Shown here one piece after another: positions 49,789 through 57,821 of a stretch of DNA of 64,000 nt. The notes beneath the pieces were generated by a model that was not told where the DNA came from, made no database searches, and saw only the letters and a program-made list of their open reading frames with translations. How positions within the stretch are numbered: the stretch's first letter is position 1; every line of letters starts with the position of its first letter. Made by a program: the position numbers and the translations under genes. The stretch lies in assembly GCF_018263855.1 (NCBI RefSeq), contig NZ_CP073318.1, positions 5,208,001 through 5,272,000 on the forward strand, read 5' to 3'. Source of the DNA: Kutzneria sp. CA-103260 (GTDB lineage: Bacteria > Actinomycetota > Actinomycetes > Mycobacteriales > Pseudonocardiaceae).

Positions 49789-50883
49789 TCAGAGCAGCCG
49801 GGCCAGCGCGGCCAGCACCAGCTCGGCCCGGTCCAGCCGGGCGTTGTGGCCCATCAGGCCGATGCGCCACACCGACGTCGCGAACGCGCCGGCGCCCGCC
49901 CCGATCTCGATGTTGTAGTCGGCGAGGAGCTGGTGGCGGATCTTCGTGCCGTCCACGTTGTCCGGGACCTTCACCGTGGTCAGCTCGGGCAGGCGGTGGC
50001 CCTCGGCCGCGAACAGCTCCAGACCCAGGTCCTGAAGTCCGGCCTGGAGACGTTCACCGGCGGCGCGGTGACGCTCGAAGACCGCGTCCAGGCCTTCTTC
50101 GAGGATGCGACCCAGGGCCGCGTGCAGCGAAGCGATCATCGCCACCGGGGCCGTGTGATGGTACGTGCGCCCACCCGCCGCCGTGCCGCTCACGTAGTCG
50201 CCGATCAGACCCAGGTCCAGATACCAGGTCGGGGGCTTCGGATTGCGGTGCTCCCAGGCCCGCTCCGACACCGTGAACGGCGACAGCCCCGGGGCGACGC
50301 CCAGACACTTCTGCGTGCCCGAATAAGCGATGTCGATTCCCCACTCATCGGCGGCGATGGGAATGCCGGCCAGGGAGGTGACGCAGTCGGCGATGACCAG
50401 GGCATCCGGGTTGCGGTCGTGAACCGCTTTGCCGAGAGTCCCGATGTCGCTTCGCACGCCTGTGGACGTCTCCGCGTGCACCGCCGCGACGATCTTCGGG
50501 TTCGGATGAGCGTCGAGGACCTTGTCCGTGTCCACCGGCTGACCCCAGTCATGCTCCACCGGGACCACCGTCGCGCCGTACCGGGACGCCACCTCCACCA
50601 TGCGCTGGCCGAACAGCCCATTCACGGCGATCACCGCCGTGTCGCCAGGCTGAACCGTGTTCGCGAACGCCGCCTCCATGCCGATCGACCCCGTGCCAGA
50701 GAGAGGAAGAGTCCGGCGGTTGGCGGTCTGGAAGACGGTGCGGAGACGGTCGCAAGTCTCGTCCAGGATGCGGAGGAACTCCGGATCCAGATGGCCCAGC
50801 AGCGGGGCGGCAAGGGCGGCAGTGGCCTCTGGATACGGGCTTGAAGGGCCAGGGCCCAGCAGCACACGATCGATCAGGGACAT
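49789..50883 (-). CDS. Alanine-glyoxylate-type class V aminotransferase
   Basis: A 364-residue PLP enzyme. LLGPGPSSPYPEATAALAAPLLGHLDPEF is the N-terminus typical of the AGAT/serine-glyoxylate group. GTGSIGMEAAFAN binds the phosphate, VIADCVTSLAGIP gives the Asp, and the PLP Lys is in AYSGTQKCLGVAPGLSP. RIGLMGHNAR at the C-terminus gives the substrate Arg. The start ATG 50883 lacks a good ribosome binding site. Probably transaminates glyoxylate with Ala or Ser. Confidence 0.92.
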   Translation of the reverse strand: MSLIDRVLLGPGPSSPYPEATAALAAPLLGHLDPEFLRILDETCDRLRTVFQTANRRTLPLSGTGSIGMEAAFANTVQPGDTAVIAVNGLFGQRMVEVASRYGATVVPVEHDWGQPVDTDKVLDAHPNPKIVAAVHAETSTGVRSDIGTLGKAVHDRNPDALVIADCVTSLAGIPIAADEWGIDIAYSGTQKCLGVAPGLSPFTVSERAWEHRNPKPPTWYLDLGLIGDYVSGTAAGGRTYHHTAPVAMIASLHAALGRILEEGLDAVFERHRAAGERLQAGLQDLGLELFAAEGHRLPELTTVKVPDNVDGTKIRHQLLADYNIEIGAGAGAFATSVWRIGLMGHNARLDRAELVLAALARLL

Positions 50884-51199
50884 GGACAGGACAGTAGTTG
50901 GGGGTGGGGCGGGTGGGAGCGGAGTGCCCCGAGTGGGGGGTTTGGGGGGTTGTGGGCAAGGAGGCTCGCCGGCGGTGCCCGTCAGCCAGTTCCGCCACCG
51001 CCCAGCCCTACTGGCACCAAGCCCTGTCGGCCGGCCCTGCCACCGCCGCAGTTCGACCGCCGGCCAGCTCTGGCGGCGCTCAGCTCCGCTGGCCCAGGCA
51101 CGTCCACCGCGAGCTCCGCGGCCGCTCAACTCTGCCGCCGACCGGTTTTGTCGTCCAGTCCTTACTGATTCCTGCCCTCGCACCTGCCGCTGCTCCCCT
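50884..51199. other. Non-coding spacer with G-rich tracts
   Basis: No convincing gene. The first part has runs such as GGGGGTGGGGCGGGTGGG (50897-50914) and TGGGGGGTTTGGGGGG, able to form G-quadruplexes on the plus strand (the template of the aminotransferase gene). The rest is unremarkable GC-rich sequence up to the edge of the DUF222 duplication. Confidence 0.6.
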
Positions 51200-52637
51200 G
51201 ACCCTCATCTCCCAACTGCCGTCCCGTTTCGTTTGCCTTGTGTGGTGGTGGGTTGCGGGCCTGCGTGGACGGTTGGCCAGGCCGCGTGCGTCAGGTGGGT
51301 GGCGGGTTGGGTGGGTTGCCGGCGGTGGGGTGGGTGGTTGTGTCTAGGGAGGGCTTGGGACGTGGGGTGGGGTGGGGTGTGGGTTTCGTTGTCGGGGTGC
51401 GTTGGGTGGGGTGTGCGTTCTTGGTTGTGTCGTGAGTGATCCAGACGTCTGCGCGACTGTTGCGGAAATCGCTTTCCGGTGTGTCGCCCACATGGGTATT
51501 TGTTGGTGTGTAAGGGAAATCGATATCCAAGGGGAGGTAGAATGGGGGTATGACAGCAACGTTGGATCGGTCTGCCGACGCCGGGTGGTGGCGGTTGGAC
51601 GACGGGGCGTTGTGGTCGGAGGGTGAGAGGGCCGAAGTCTGCCGTCGGGCTGATTATGTGCGGCAGGTGGAGGTGGTGGCCGAGTTGTGGTCACGGACTG
51701 CCCGCGCCAAGGACGATCAGGCGACGATGGTGGCGGATCTGGTGGCGCGGTGGGGGATCACCCGGGCGGAGGCCAGGGATCTGCTCCGGCACGCGGAGTT
51801 GTTCGAGCGGGAGGCGGTCCGTGAGGCGGCCGGCGAAGGCCTGCTGAGTAAGCAGCATCTGGTGGTGATCGACAAGACACTGGCCGAAGCGCCTGAAGAG
51901 CAGCGGGACCAGGTTGAGGCTGCGCTGCTGGTGAACGCCCGCGAGTTCGACGGGGCGACGTTGCGGGTGATCGCCCGGCATATTCTCCAGTTGCTGGATC
52001 AGGATGGGAAAGCGCCGGATGATCGGGAGTTGGCGGAGCCGAGGCGGGAGTTGCATCTGACCAGCCGTAAGGACGGGTCGGTGGTGTTTCGGGGGAAGAT
52101 TGACCAGGAGTCGGGGGCGAAGCTGACGGCGTTGCTCAGCCCACTGGCGAAGCCGACCTCCGCCGGCGACACCCGCACCACGGCCGAACGCCAAGGCGAT
52201 GCCTTTGCGGAGATCATCGACCTCGCCGCCAACAGCGAAGACCTGCCGGCGGAAGGCGGGGAGCGGCCGCATCTGGCGCTGACCATGTCGCTGAAGGACT
52301 TTCAGGAGCAGCGGGGCACGGCTGATGTGGAGAGCATGGGGCCGATGGATGCGGCCTCGGCGCGGAGGATTGGTTGTGACAGCAAGGTGATGCGGGTGGT
52401 GCTGGGGGCCAAGTCCGAGGTGCTGGACATCGGGCGGACCGCCCGGACGATTCCCACCAGCATCCGGAAAGCGTTGATCATCCGGGACAAGGGGTGCGCA
52501 TTCCCGGGATGCCAACGCAGACCGAGACAGTGTCACGCACATCACGTGATCCACTGGGCGGACGGGGGACCGACCAGTGTGGACAATCTCGTGCTGCTCT
52601 GCGGACACCATCATCGATTGATCCACCACAGCCACTG
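51200..52637 (+). repeat. Inverted duplication, copy 2 (HNH gene plus ~350 bp upstream)
   Basis: Counterpart of 26870-28297 in the opposite orientation. From about 51524 to 52140 I found no base difference from copy 1. On either side the copies differ: small substitutions and indels upstream, and roughly 5% mostly silent changes downstream. The non-coding 51200-51549 part is G/T-rich on this strand and carries GGAAATCGCTTTCC. Confidence 0.9.
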
Positions 52638-52692
52638 GACGGTGAAGATCAACGAGGGGTGGCCGGAGTTCGGGGGGCTAGAAGCCGGCTAG
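51550..52692 (+). CDS. DUF222 / 13E12-repeat HNH endonuclease-like protein, copy 2
   Basis: A 380-residue paralogue of the gene at 26774. The first ~225 residues are identical. Scattered replacements appear after that (for example LPAEGG for LPEEGG, GRTART for GRASRT), the HNH motif is intact (CQRRPRQCHAHHVIHWADGGPTSVDNLVLLCGHHHRLIHH), and a different short tail ends it (VKINEGWPEFGGLEAG). The tail overlaps the 3' end of the convergent sedolisin gene by 15 bp. TAGAAT followed by six bases and ATG again suggests a leaderless message. Confidence 0.9.
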   Translation: MTATLDRSADAGWWRLDDGALWSEGERAEVCRRADYVRQVEVVAELWSRTARAKDDQATMVADLVARWGITRAEARDLLRHAELFEREAVREAAGEGLLSKQHLVVIDKTLAEAPEEQRDQVEAALLVNAREFDGATLRVIARHILQLLDQDGKAPDDRELAEPRRELHLTSRKDGSVVFRGKIDQESGAKLTALLSPLAKPTSAGDTRTTAERQGDAFAEIIDLAANSEDLPAEGGERPHLALTMSLKDFQEQRGTADVESMGPMDAASARRIGCDSKVMRVVLGAKSEVLDIGRTARTIPTSIRKALIIRDKGCAFPGCQRRPRQCHAHHVIHWADGGPTSVDNLVLLCGHHHRLIHHSHWTVKINEGWPEFGGLEAG

Positions 52693-53955
52693 GCCGTTGG
52701 GGGTGCCGATGCCGGTGGGGCCGTCCCAGCCGGGGCCGGAGACGCAGAGCTGGGGGGCGGAGGTCTGGCAGGAGTGGGCGGCGCCGTTCTGGCCGGAGGA
52801 GACGTCGGTGAAAGCGGTGGCGGGGGCGGAGTAGAGGGTCGAGGGGCCGTCGACGGTGGCGGTGTGGCCGGCGCGGGCGAACATGGCGGCGATGAAGGGG
52901 GCGGCGGCGCTGGTGCCGCCGGCTACGAACCAGCCGCCGATGCCGTAGCTGTCGTAGACGGCGACGCCGGTGGCGGGATCGGCGATGGCGGAGACGTCGG
53001 TGGCGGCGCGATGGCCGGAGCAGAAGGCGGAGACGGAAGTGGGCTGGCCATGGGCCGGTGGAAGATCGGACTCGCAGCCGCTGCCGGCCTGATTCCAAGC
53101 GGCAGACGAAAAAGCAGTGTCCGACTGGTACAAGGCGGTGCCGCCGACGGAGACGACCGAAGGCAAATTCTGCGGCCAGAAGCCGTGCACGGTGCCGAGA
53201 TAGCCGGAATCGCCGGAAGAAGCGACAAAAGCCACGCCCGGGTGCGAGAAGACAGAACTGACGGAGCCGGTGTCGATGTCCTTGGTGGACGGATAGCCGA
53301 AGCTCATGCTCACCGCGGAAGCACCCAGGCCCAGGGCGACGGAAGCGGCCTTGGCGATGGAAGGGACGGCAGCGGCGGCGGGATGCAGGGCGGACAGATA
53401 GAAATCGGCGGCGGGGGCCTGCACCAGCAATATCTTGCACGAAGGGCAGGCGGCGGAGACCATCTCCACATCCAGGGCCGTCTCGGCGGAAAGCTGCTTC
53501 TCCTCCTCCGAACCGGACGGTTGCAGCGGCGGACCGCCCTGGTAGTCGACGACCTTGAAACAGCCGGAAGCAGAGGTGCACGGGGAAAGACCGAACTCGG
53601 TGCGGTAGTGGGCCAGATCGGACTCCACGTCGGGATAGCCGCCGCCGTCGATGATGGCGACAGTGCCGGAAGAGCCCACCGAAGCATCGGGCAGGTGATA
53701 GGCGGCGGCGAGCTCGGCGGCGCTGTAGCCGATAGGCACCGGAGTGGCGAGCGGGACCAGAGAACCCTGAGCAACCGTCACAACCTCGGAATCACAGACA
53801 TCGCACGTGGCCACCACGCCATGACTGGCCAGCAGGGAACCGGACTGCACCAAGTGGTGCAAGGCGGTGACATCGGGAAAGACGGCCACGTGCGGGGCGA
53901 GAAGCAGCGCGGCGGCGGCGATCTTCACGGCGAACAACAGTGACCTCCCGAGCAC
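52678..53955 (-). CDS. Sedolisin-family (S53) peptidase 1
   Basis: A 425-residue exported acid-type serine peptidase. After an N-terminal hydrophobic segment (LLFAVKIAAAALLLAPHV) and a short CDVCDS-containing region, the catalytic domain starts at IGYSAAELAAAYHLP. The Glu/Asp pair is in SAETALDVEMVSAACPSC, the oxyanion Asp region is VAFVASSGDSGY, and the Ser is in VAGGTSAAAPFIAAMFARAG. GWDGPTGIGTPNGLAGF is the C-terminal calcium region. The usual ~180-residue prodomain is reduced to about 75 residues. Start uncertain: a TTG 6 bases after GGGAGG is an alternative to GTG 53955. Paralogue of 56410. Confidence 0.88.
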   Translation of the reverse strand: MLGRSLLFAVKIAAAALLLAPHVAVFPDVTALHHLVQSGSLLASHGVVATCDVCDSEVVTVAQGSLVPLATPVPIGYSAAELAAAYHLPDASVGSSGTVAIIDGGGYPDVESDLAHYRTEFGLSPCTSASGCFKVVDYQGGPPLQPSGSEEEKQLSAETALDVEMVSAACPSCKILLVQAPAADFYLSALHPAAAAVPSIAKAASVALGLGASAVSMSFGYPSTKDIDTGSVSSVFSHPGVAFVASSGDSGYLGTVHGFWPQNLPSVVSVGGTALYQSDTAFSSAAWNQAGSGCESDLPPAHGQPTSVSAFCSGHRAATDVSAIADPATGVAVYDSYGIGGWFVAGGTSAAAPFIAAMFARAGHTATVDGPSTLYSAPATAFTDVSSGQNGAAHSCQTSAPQLCVSGPGWDGPTGIGTPNGLAGF

Positions 53956-54010
53956 TCAGCGTGAACACAGTGTCGGGAGAACCCGCCGACTCCGCGCTTC
54001 CAATCCACGC

Positions 54011-54034
54011 GCGTATCGGATACATTTTTGTATC
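54011..54034. promoter_or_regulatory. TetR operator candidate
   Basis: GATACA-TTTT-TGTATC (54019-54034) is a perfect inverted repeat 24 bp before the TetR gene start, in the 103-bp region shared with the divergent sedolisin. It overlaps GTATC-G-GATAC (54013-54023). Autoregulation of the TetR-flavoprotein operon is likely. Confidence 0.6.
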
Positions 54035-54058
54035 GGAAGTGAGCGGGCGGAGGTGGCG

Positions 54059-54685
54059 GTGGCGGCGCCGAAGCGGGTGACGAAGCGGCGGGGCGAGACC
54101 AGGCAGCGGATGCTGGAAGCAGCGCTGCGGGTGTTCGCGGACCAGGGCTTCGGGCGCTCCACGGTGGAGCAGGTGTGCGAGCGAGCGGGCTACACGAGAG
54201 GCGCCTTCTACTCGAACTTCGCGTCGCTGGACGACCTCTTCCTCGCTATGTGGGAGCAGCGGTCCACCGAGCTGATCGACGGACTGAAGCAGGCCCTCGA
54301 AGAGATGGACACGTCCAGGGTCAAGGACGTGCGGGGCGTGGTGGAGCTGGTGACGCCGGCGGTGCCGGTGGACGACACGTGGTTCCGCATCACGGCGGAG
54401 TTCACGGCCCACGCGCTGCGGAACCCGGGCCTGCGCCGGGTGATGACGGCCCGCGAGGAGGCGATCAGCTCGGCGATCACGCCGGTGATCGCGGAACTGC
54501 TCGCCAACATCGGACGAGAAACACCTGATCAGGTGGCGTTGGGGCAGGCGGTGGTGGCGGTGCACGACGGCACGGCGGCGCAGTGCCTGCTGGAACCGGA
54601 CAACCCCGTCGTCTGGCGGCGCCGAGCCGACCTGTTCGAACGGGTCCTGACGGCCTACAGCATCGAAACCGGAGGACGGTCATGA
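54059..54685 (+). CDS. TetR-family regulator
   Basis: A 208-residue protein with the TetR HTH RQRMLEAALRVFADQGFGRSTVEQVCERAGYTRGAFYSNFASLDDLFLAMW. A ligand-binding domain follows (ELVTPAVPVDDTWFRITAEFTAHALRNPGLRRVMTAREEAISSAITPVIAELL). GGAGG lies 5 bases before GTG 54059. It overlaps the flavoprotein gene (ATGA), so it most likely controls that gene. The ligand may be the flavoenzyme substrate or product, for example a steroid or ketone. Confidence 0.88.
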   Translation: MAAPKRVTKRRGETRQRMLEAALRVFADQGFGRSTVEQVCERAGYTRGAFYSNFASLDDLFLAMWEQRSTELIDGLKQALEEMDTSRVKDVRGVVELVTPAVPVDDTWFRITAEFTAHALRNPGLRRVMTAREEAISSAITPVIAELLANIGRETPDQVALGQAVVAVHDGTAAQCLLEPDNPVVWRRRADLFERVLTAYSIETGGRS

Positions 54686-56346
54686 CAATCGAGGCCGACG
54701 TCATCGTGGTCGGCGCGGGACTCGCCGGCCTGGTCGCCACGCACGAGCTGGTCAAGGCGGGCCGCAAGGTCCTCGTGGTGGACCAGGAGAACCGCAACAA
54801 CCTGGGCGGCCAGGCCTTCTGGTCGCTGGGCGGCCTGTTCTTCGTGGACAGCCCGGAGCAGCGCCGCCTGGGCGTGAAGGACTCCTACGAGCTGGCCTGG
54901 CAGGACTGGCAGGGCTCGGCGGGCTTCGACCGCGAGGACGAGGACCACTGGGGCCGGCAGTGGGCCGAGGCGTACGTGCGGTTCGCTACCGACGAGAAGC
55001 GCCAGTACCTGAGCGAGCTGGGCCTGAAGGTCACGCCGCTGGTGGGCTGGGCCGAGCGCGGCGGCGGCCCGGCCGACGGCCACGGCAACTCGGTCCCCCG
55101 CTTCCACCTGACCTGGGGCACCGGCCCGGAAGTGGTCCGCGTGTTCCTGGAACCGGTGCTGGAGGGCGAGAAGCGCGGCCTGGTGGAGTTCGCGTTCCGG
55201 CACCAGGTGGACGACATCATCGTCGAGGACGGCGCGGCGGTCGGCGTCCGCGGCACCGTGCTGGAGCCGACCGACCTGGAGCGGGGCAAGGCGTCCTCGC
55301 GGACCAAGGTCGGCGAGTTCGAACTGCGGGCCAAGGCGGTCATCGTCTCCTCCGGCGGCATCGGCCACAACCACGACCTGATCCGGCAGAACTGGCCGAC
55401 CGAGCGGATGGGGCCGGCCCCACGCACGATGATCTCGGGCGTGCCGGCCCACGTGGACGGCCGGATGATCGCCATCACCGAGTCGGCCGGCGGCCGCATC
55501 GTCAACCGCGACCGGATGTGGAACTACACCGAGGGCATCAACAACTGGAACCCGATCTGGCCCGACCACGCGATCCGGATCATCCCCGGCCCCTCCTCGA
55601 TGTGGTTCGACGCCACCGGCCAGCGGCTGCCCTCCCCCAACTTCCCGGGCTTCGACACCAACGGCACGATGAAGGCGATCCTGGCCACCGGCCACGACTA
55701 CTCCTGGTTCGTGCTGACCCAGTCGATCATCGAGAAGGAGTTCGCGCTCTCCGGCTCGGAGCAGAACCCGGACATCACCGAGAAGGACCTCAAGCTCGCG
55801 CTGACCGGCCGGCTGGGCAAGGGCGCGCCCGGCCCGGTGGAGGCGTTCAAGCAGCAGGGCGTGGACTTCGTGGTCTCGGACAACCTCCAGGACCTGGTGG
55901 CGGGCATGAACAAACTGTCCCGCGGCCCGCAGATCTCCTACGAGGACATGCTGCGCCAGATCCGGGCCCGCGACCGGGAGGTCCGCAACCCCTACTCCAA
56001 GGACCTGCAGCTGATGGCCATCACCAACGCCCGCCAGTACCTGGGCGACAAGCTGGTCCGGGTGGCCAAGCCGCACCGCATCCTGGACCCGGCGCACGGC
56101 CCGCTGATCGCGGTCCGGCTCAACATCCTGACCCGCAAGACGCTGGGCGGCGTGCAGACCAACCTCGACTCGCAGGTCATGCGGCCGGACGGCGAGGCGT
56201 TCCCGGGCCTGTACGCGGCCGGCGAGGTGGCCGGATTCGGCGGTGGCGGCGTGCACGGATACAACGCGCTGGAAGGCACATTCCTGGGCGGCTGCATCTT
56301 TTCCGGGCGGGCCGCCGGGCGAGCCCTCGGGAAGACACTTCGATAG
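54682..56346 (+). CDS. FAD-binding dehydrogenase (fumarate reductase / 3-ketosteroid dehydrogenase-like)
   Basis: A 554-residue flavoprotein. The dinucleotide motif is VIVVGAGLAGLVATHELVKAGRKVLVVDQE, then GGQAFWSLGGLFFVDSPEQRRLG. The C-terminal FAD segment is GLYAAGEVAGFGGGGVHGYNALEGTFLGGCIFSGRAAGRALG. It belongs to the large FAD_binding_2 dehydrogenases often annotated as KsdD-like. GGAGGA precedes the ATG, which overlaps the TetR stop. A perfect terminator follows, so the two genes form a closed unit. Confidence 0.88.
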   Translation: MTIEADVIVVGAGLAGLVATHELVKAGRKVLVVDQENRNNLGGQAFWSLGGLFFVDSPEQRRLGVKDSYELAWQDWQGSAGFDREDEDHWGRQWAEAYVRFATDEKRQYLSELGLKVTPLVGWAERGGGPADGHGNSVPRFHLTWGTGPEVVRVFLEPVLEGEKRGLVEFAFRHQVDDIIVEDGAAVGVRGTVLEPTDLERGKASSRTKVGEFELRAKAVIVSSGGIGHNHDLIRQNWPTERMGPAPRTMISGVPAHVDGRMIAITESAGGRIVNRDRMWNYTEGINNWNPIWPDHAIRIIPGPSSMWFDATGQRLPSPNFPGFDTNGTMKAILATGHDYSWFVLTQSIIEKEFALSGSEQNPDITEKDLKLALTGRLGKGAPGPVEAFKQQGVDFVVSDNLQDLVAGMNKLSRGPQISYEDMLRQIRARDREVRNPYSKDLQLMAITNARQYLGDKLVRVAKPHRILDPAHGPLIAVRLNILTRKTLGGVQTNLDSQVMRPDGEAFPGLYAAGEVAGFGGGGVHGYNALEGTFLGGCIFSGRAAGRALGKTLR

Positions 56347-56359
56347 GCTCACGTAATTG

Positions 56360-56393
56360 GACGGGCGGCTCCCATGAATGGGAGCCGCCCGTC
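56360..56393. terminator. Terminator between the flavoprotein gene and sedolisin 2
   Basis: A perfect 16-bp stem GACGGGCGGCTCCCAT / ATGGGAGCCGCCCGTC with a 2-base gap (so in practice a 4-6 base loop), followed by GTTATT. It separates convergent genes. Confidence 0.9.
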
Positions 56394-56409
56394 GTTATTC
56401 ACTGCTGAA

Positions 56410-57750
56410 TCAGAATCCGGCGAGGCCATTCGGCACGCCGACCCCGGTCGGGCCGTCCCAGCCCTTGCCCGTGACGCACAGCGCCGGCGTGGCGGTCGGG
56501 CAGACGTGGGCCGGGGCGTTCTGGCCCAGGGTCACGTCGGTGAAGGCGCCCTTGGGCGCGGTGTACAGCGTGTTCGGGCCCATCACCTGCGAGGTGTGGC
56601 CGCCCCGGGCGTACAGGCCGGCGACGAACGGCGACGAGGCACTGGTGCCGCCGACGAGGATCCAGTTGTACGGCGAGCCGCTGAACGGCGCGTAGGTGTC
56701 GAACACGGAGACACCGGTGTTCGGGTCGGCGACCGCGGACACGTCGGACGAGGCGCGGTGGCCGCCGCAGTTGGCGCTGACGGCCGGCGGGGCGCCGATG
56801 GCGGCGGGCAGGTCGGTCTCGCAGCCGCTGCCGGCCCCGGCCCAGGCGATGTCGGTGTAGCCGTCGCCGTTCTGGAACAGCGAGGTGCCGCCGACCGAGA
56901 CCACCCACGGCAGGTTCTGCGGCCAGCCGGTGTGCGTGTTGCCCTCGTAGCCGCCGTCGCCGGAGGAGGCCAGCACGGCCATGCCCGGGTGGAACAGGTC
57001 GCGGCCGGCCTGGCCGAACTCGACGTCGGTGTCGCTCGGGTACTGGTAGCTCATGCTGACCGCGGTCGCGCCCAGCTTGGCCGCGGTGTTCACGGCCGTG
57101 CCGAAGTCGGCCATCGCCGCGTCGACGTGCTCCTTGGTGCCGTTGAGCGCGTCGTCGATGGGCAGCTGCAGCTCGATGATGTTGCACGAGGGGCAGGCCG
57201 CGGAGGCCATGTCCACGTCCAGCGCGGTCTCCACGCCGACGGACTCCTCGTAGTAGGTGTCCGGGAAGGTGGTGGCCGGCGTCTGGCCGGGGCCGCCGTT
57301 CTGGTCGGTGATCTTCAGGCAGCCGCTGGCCACGGTGCAGGCCGGCAGGCCGTACTGCGTCCGGTAGGCGTTGATGTCGGCTTCCAGGTTCGGGTAGGCG
57401 CCGGCGTCGATGATCGCGATGGTGCCCTTGGCGCCGGTGGCGGCGGCGGGCAGGTGGTAGGCGGTGGCGAGGTCGTCGGCGCCGTAACCGGCCGGAACCG
57501 TGGTCGACAGGGGTGTTTTCGACCCGGGTGCGGCGGTGACCAGCTTGGACTGGCAGAACACGCAGGGCGCGACGGTGCCATGGGAGTTCAGCAGCGTGCC
57601 GTTGTGGACCTGGGCCCGCAGGGACTGCACCTGCGGGGTGACGACGTGCGGGTCACCGGCCGCCTGGGCGGCCGGGGCCAGAGCGGTCAGCGCGGCCACC
57701 ACGGCCGCGCCGACACCGAACAGGGATGATCTGACAAACGCTCGCGACAC
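56410..57750 (-). CDS. Sedolisin-family (S53) peptidase 2
   Basis: A 446-residue secreted peptidase with a clear signal peptide (SSLFGVGAAVVAALTALAPAAQAA). The short pro-region again contains a CxxC (CVFCQS). The catalytic domain starts at GYGADDLATAYHLP. Glu/Asp are in GVETALDVDMASAACPSC, the oxyanion Asp in VLASSGDGGYEG, the Ser in LVGGTSASSPFVAGLYARGG, and GWDGPTGVGVPNGLAGF ends it. AGGAGG lies before the GTG. It shares layout and the CxxC with sedolisin 1; the TetR pair sits between them, suggesting local duplication. Confidence 0.92.
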   Translation of the reverse strand: MSRAFVRSSLFGVGAAVVAALTALAPAAQAAGDPHVVTPQVQSLRAQVHNGTLLNSHGTVAPCVFCQSKLVTAAPGSKTPLSTTVPAGYGADDLATAYHLPAAATGAKGTIAIIDAGAYPNLEADINAYRTQYGLPACTVASGCLKITDQNGGPGQTPATTFPDTYYEESVGVETALDVDMASAACPSCNIIELQLPIDDALNGTKEHVDAAMADFGTAVNTAAKLGATAVSMSYQYPSDTDVEFGQAGRDLFHPGMAVLASSGDGGYEGNTHTGWPQNLPWVVSVGGTSLFQNGDGYTDIAWAGAGSGCETDLPAAIGAPPAVSANCGGHRASSDVSAVADPNTGVSVFDTYAPFSGSPYNWILVGGTSASSPFVAGLYARGGHTSQVMGPNTLYTAPKGAFTDVTLGQNAPAHVCPTATPALCVTGKGWDGPTGVGVPNGLAGF

Positions 57751-57821
57751 TTGTCCTCCTGAAATGGAAGAACACGTCCAACGTCGGGAGCGTACCCACA
57801 GAATTCAGTAGTTGACCGAAA

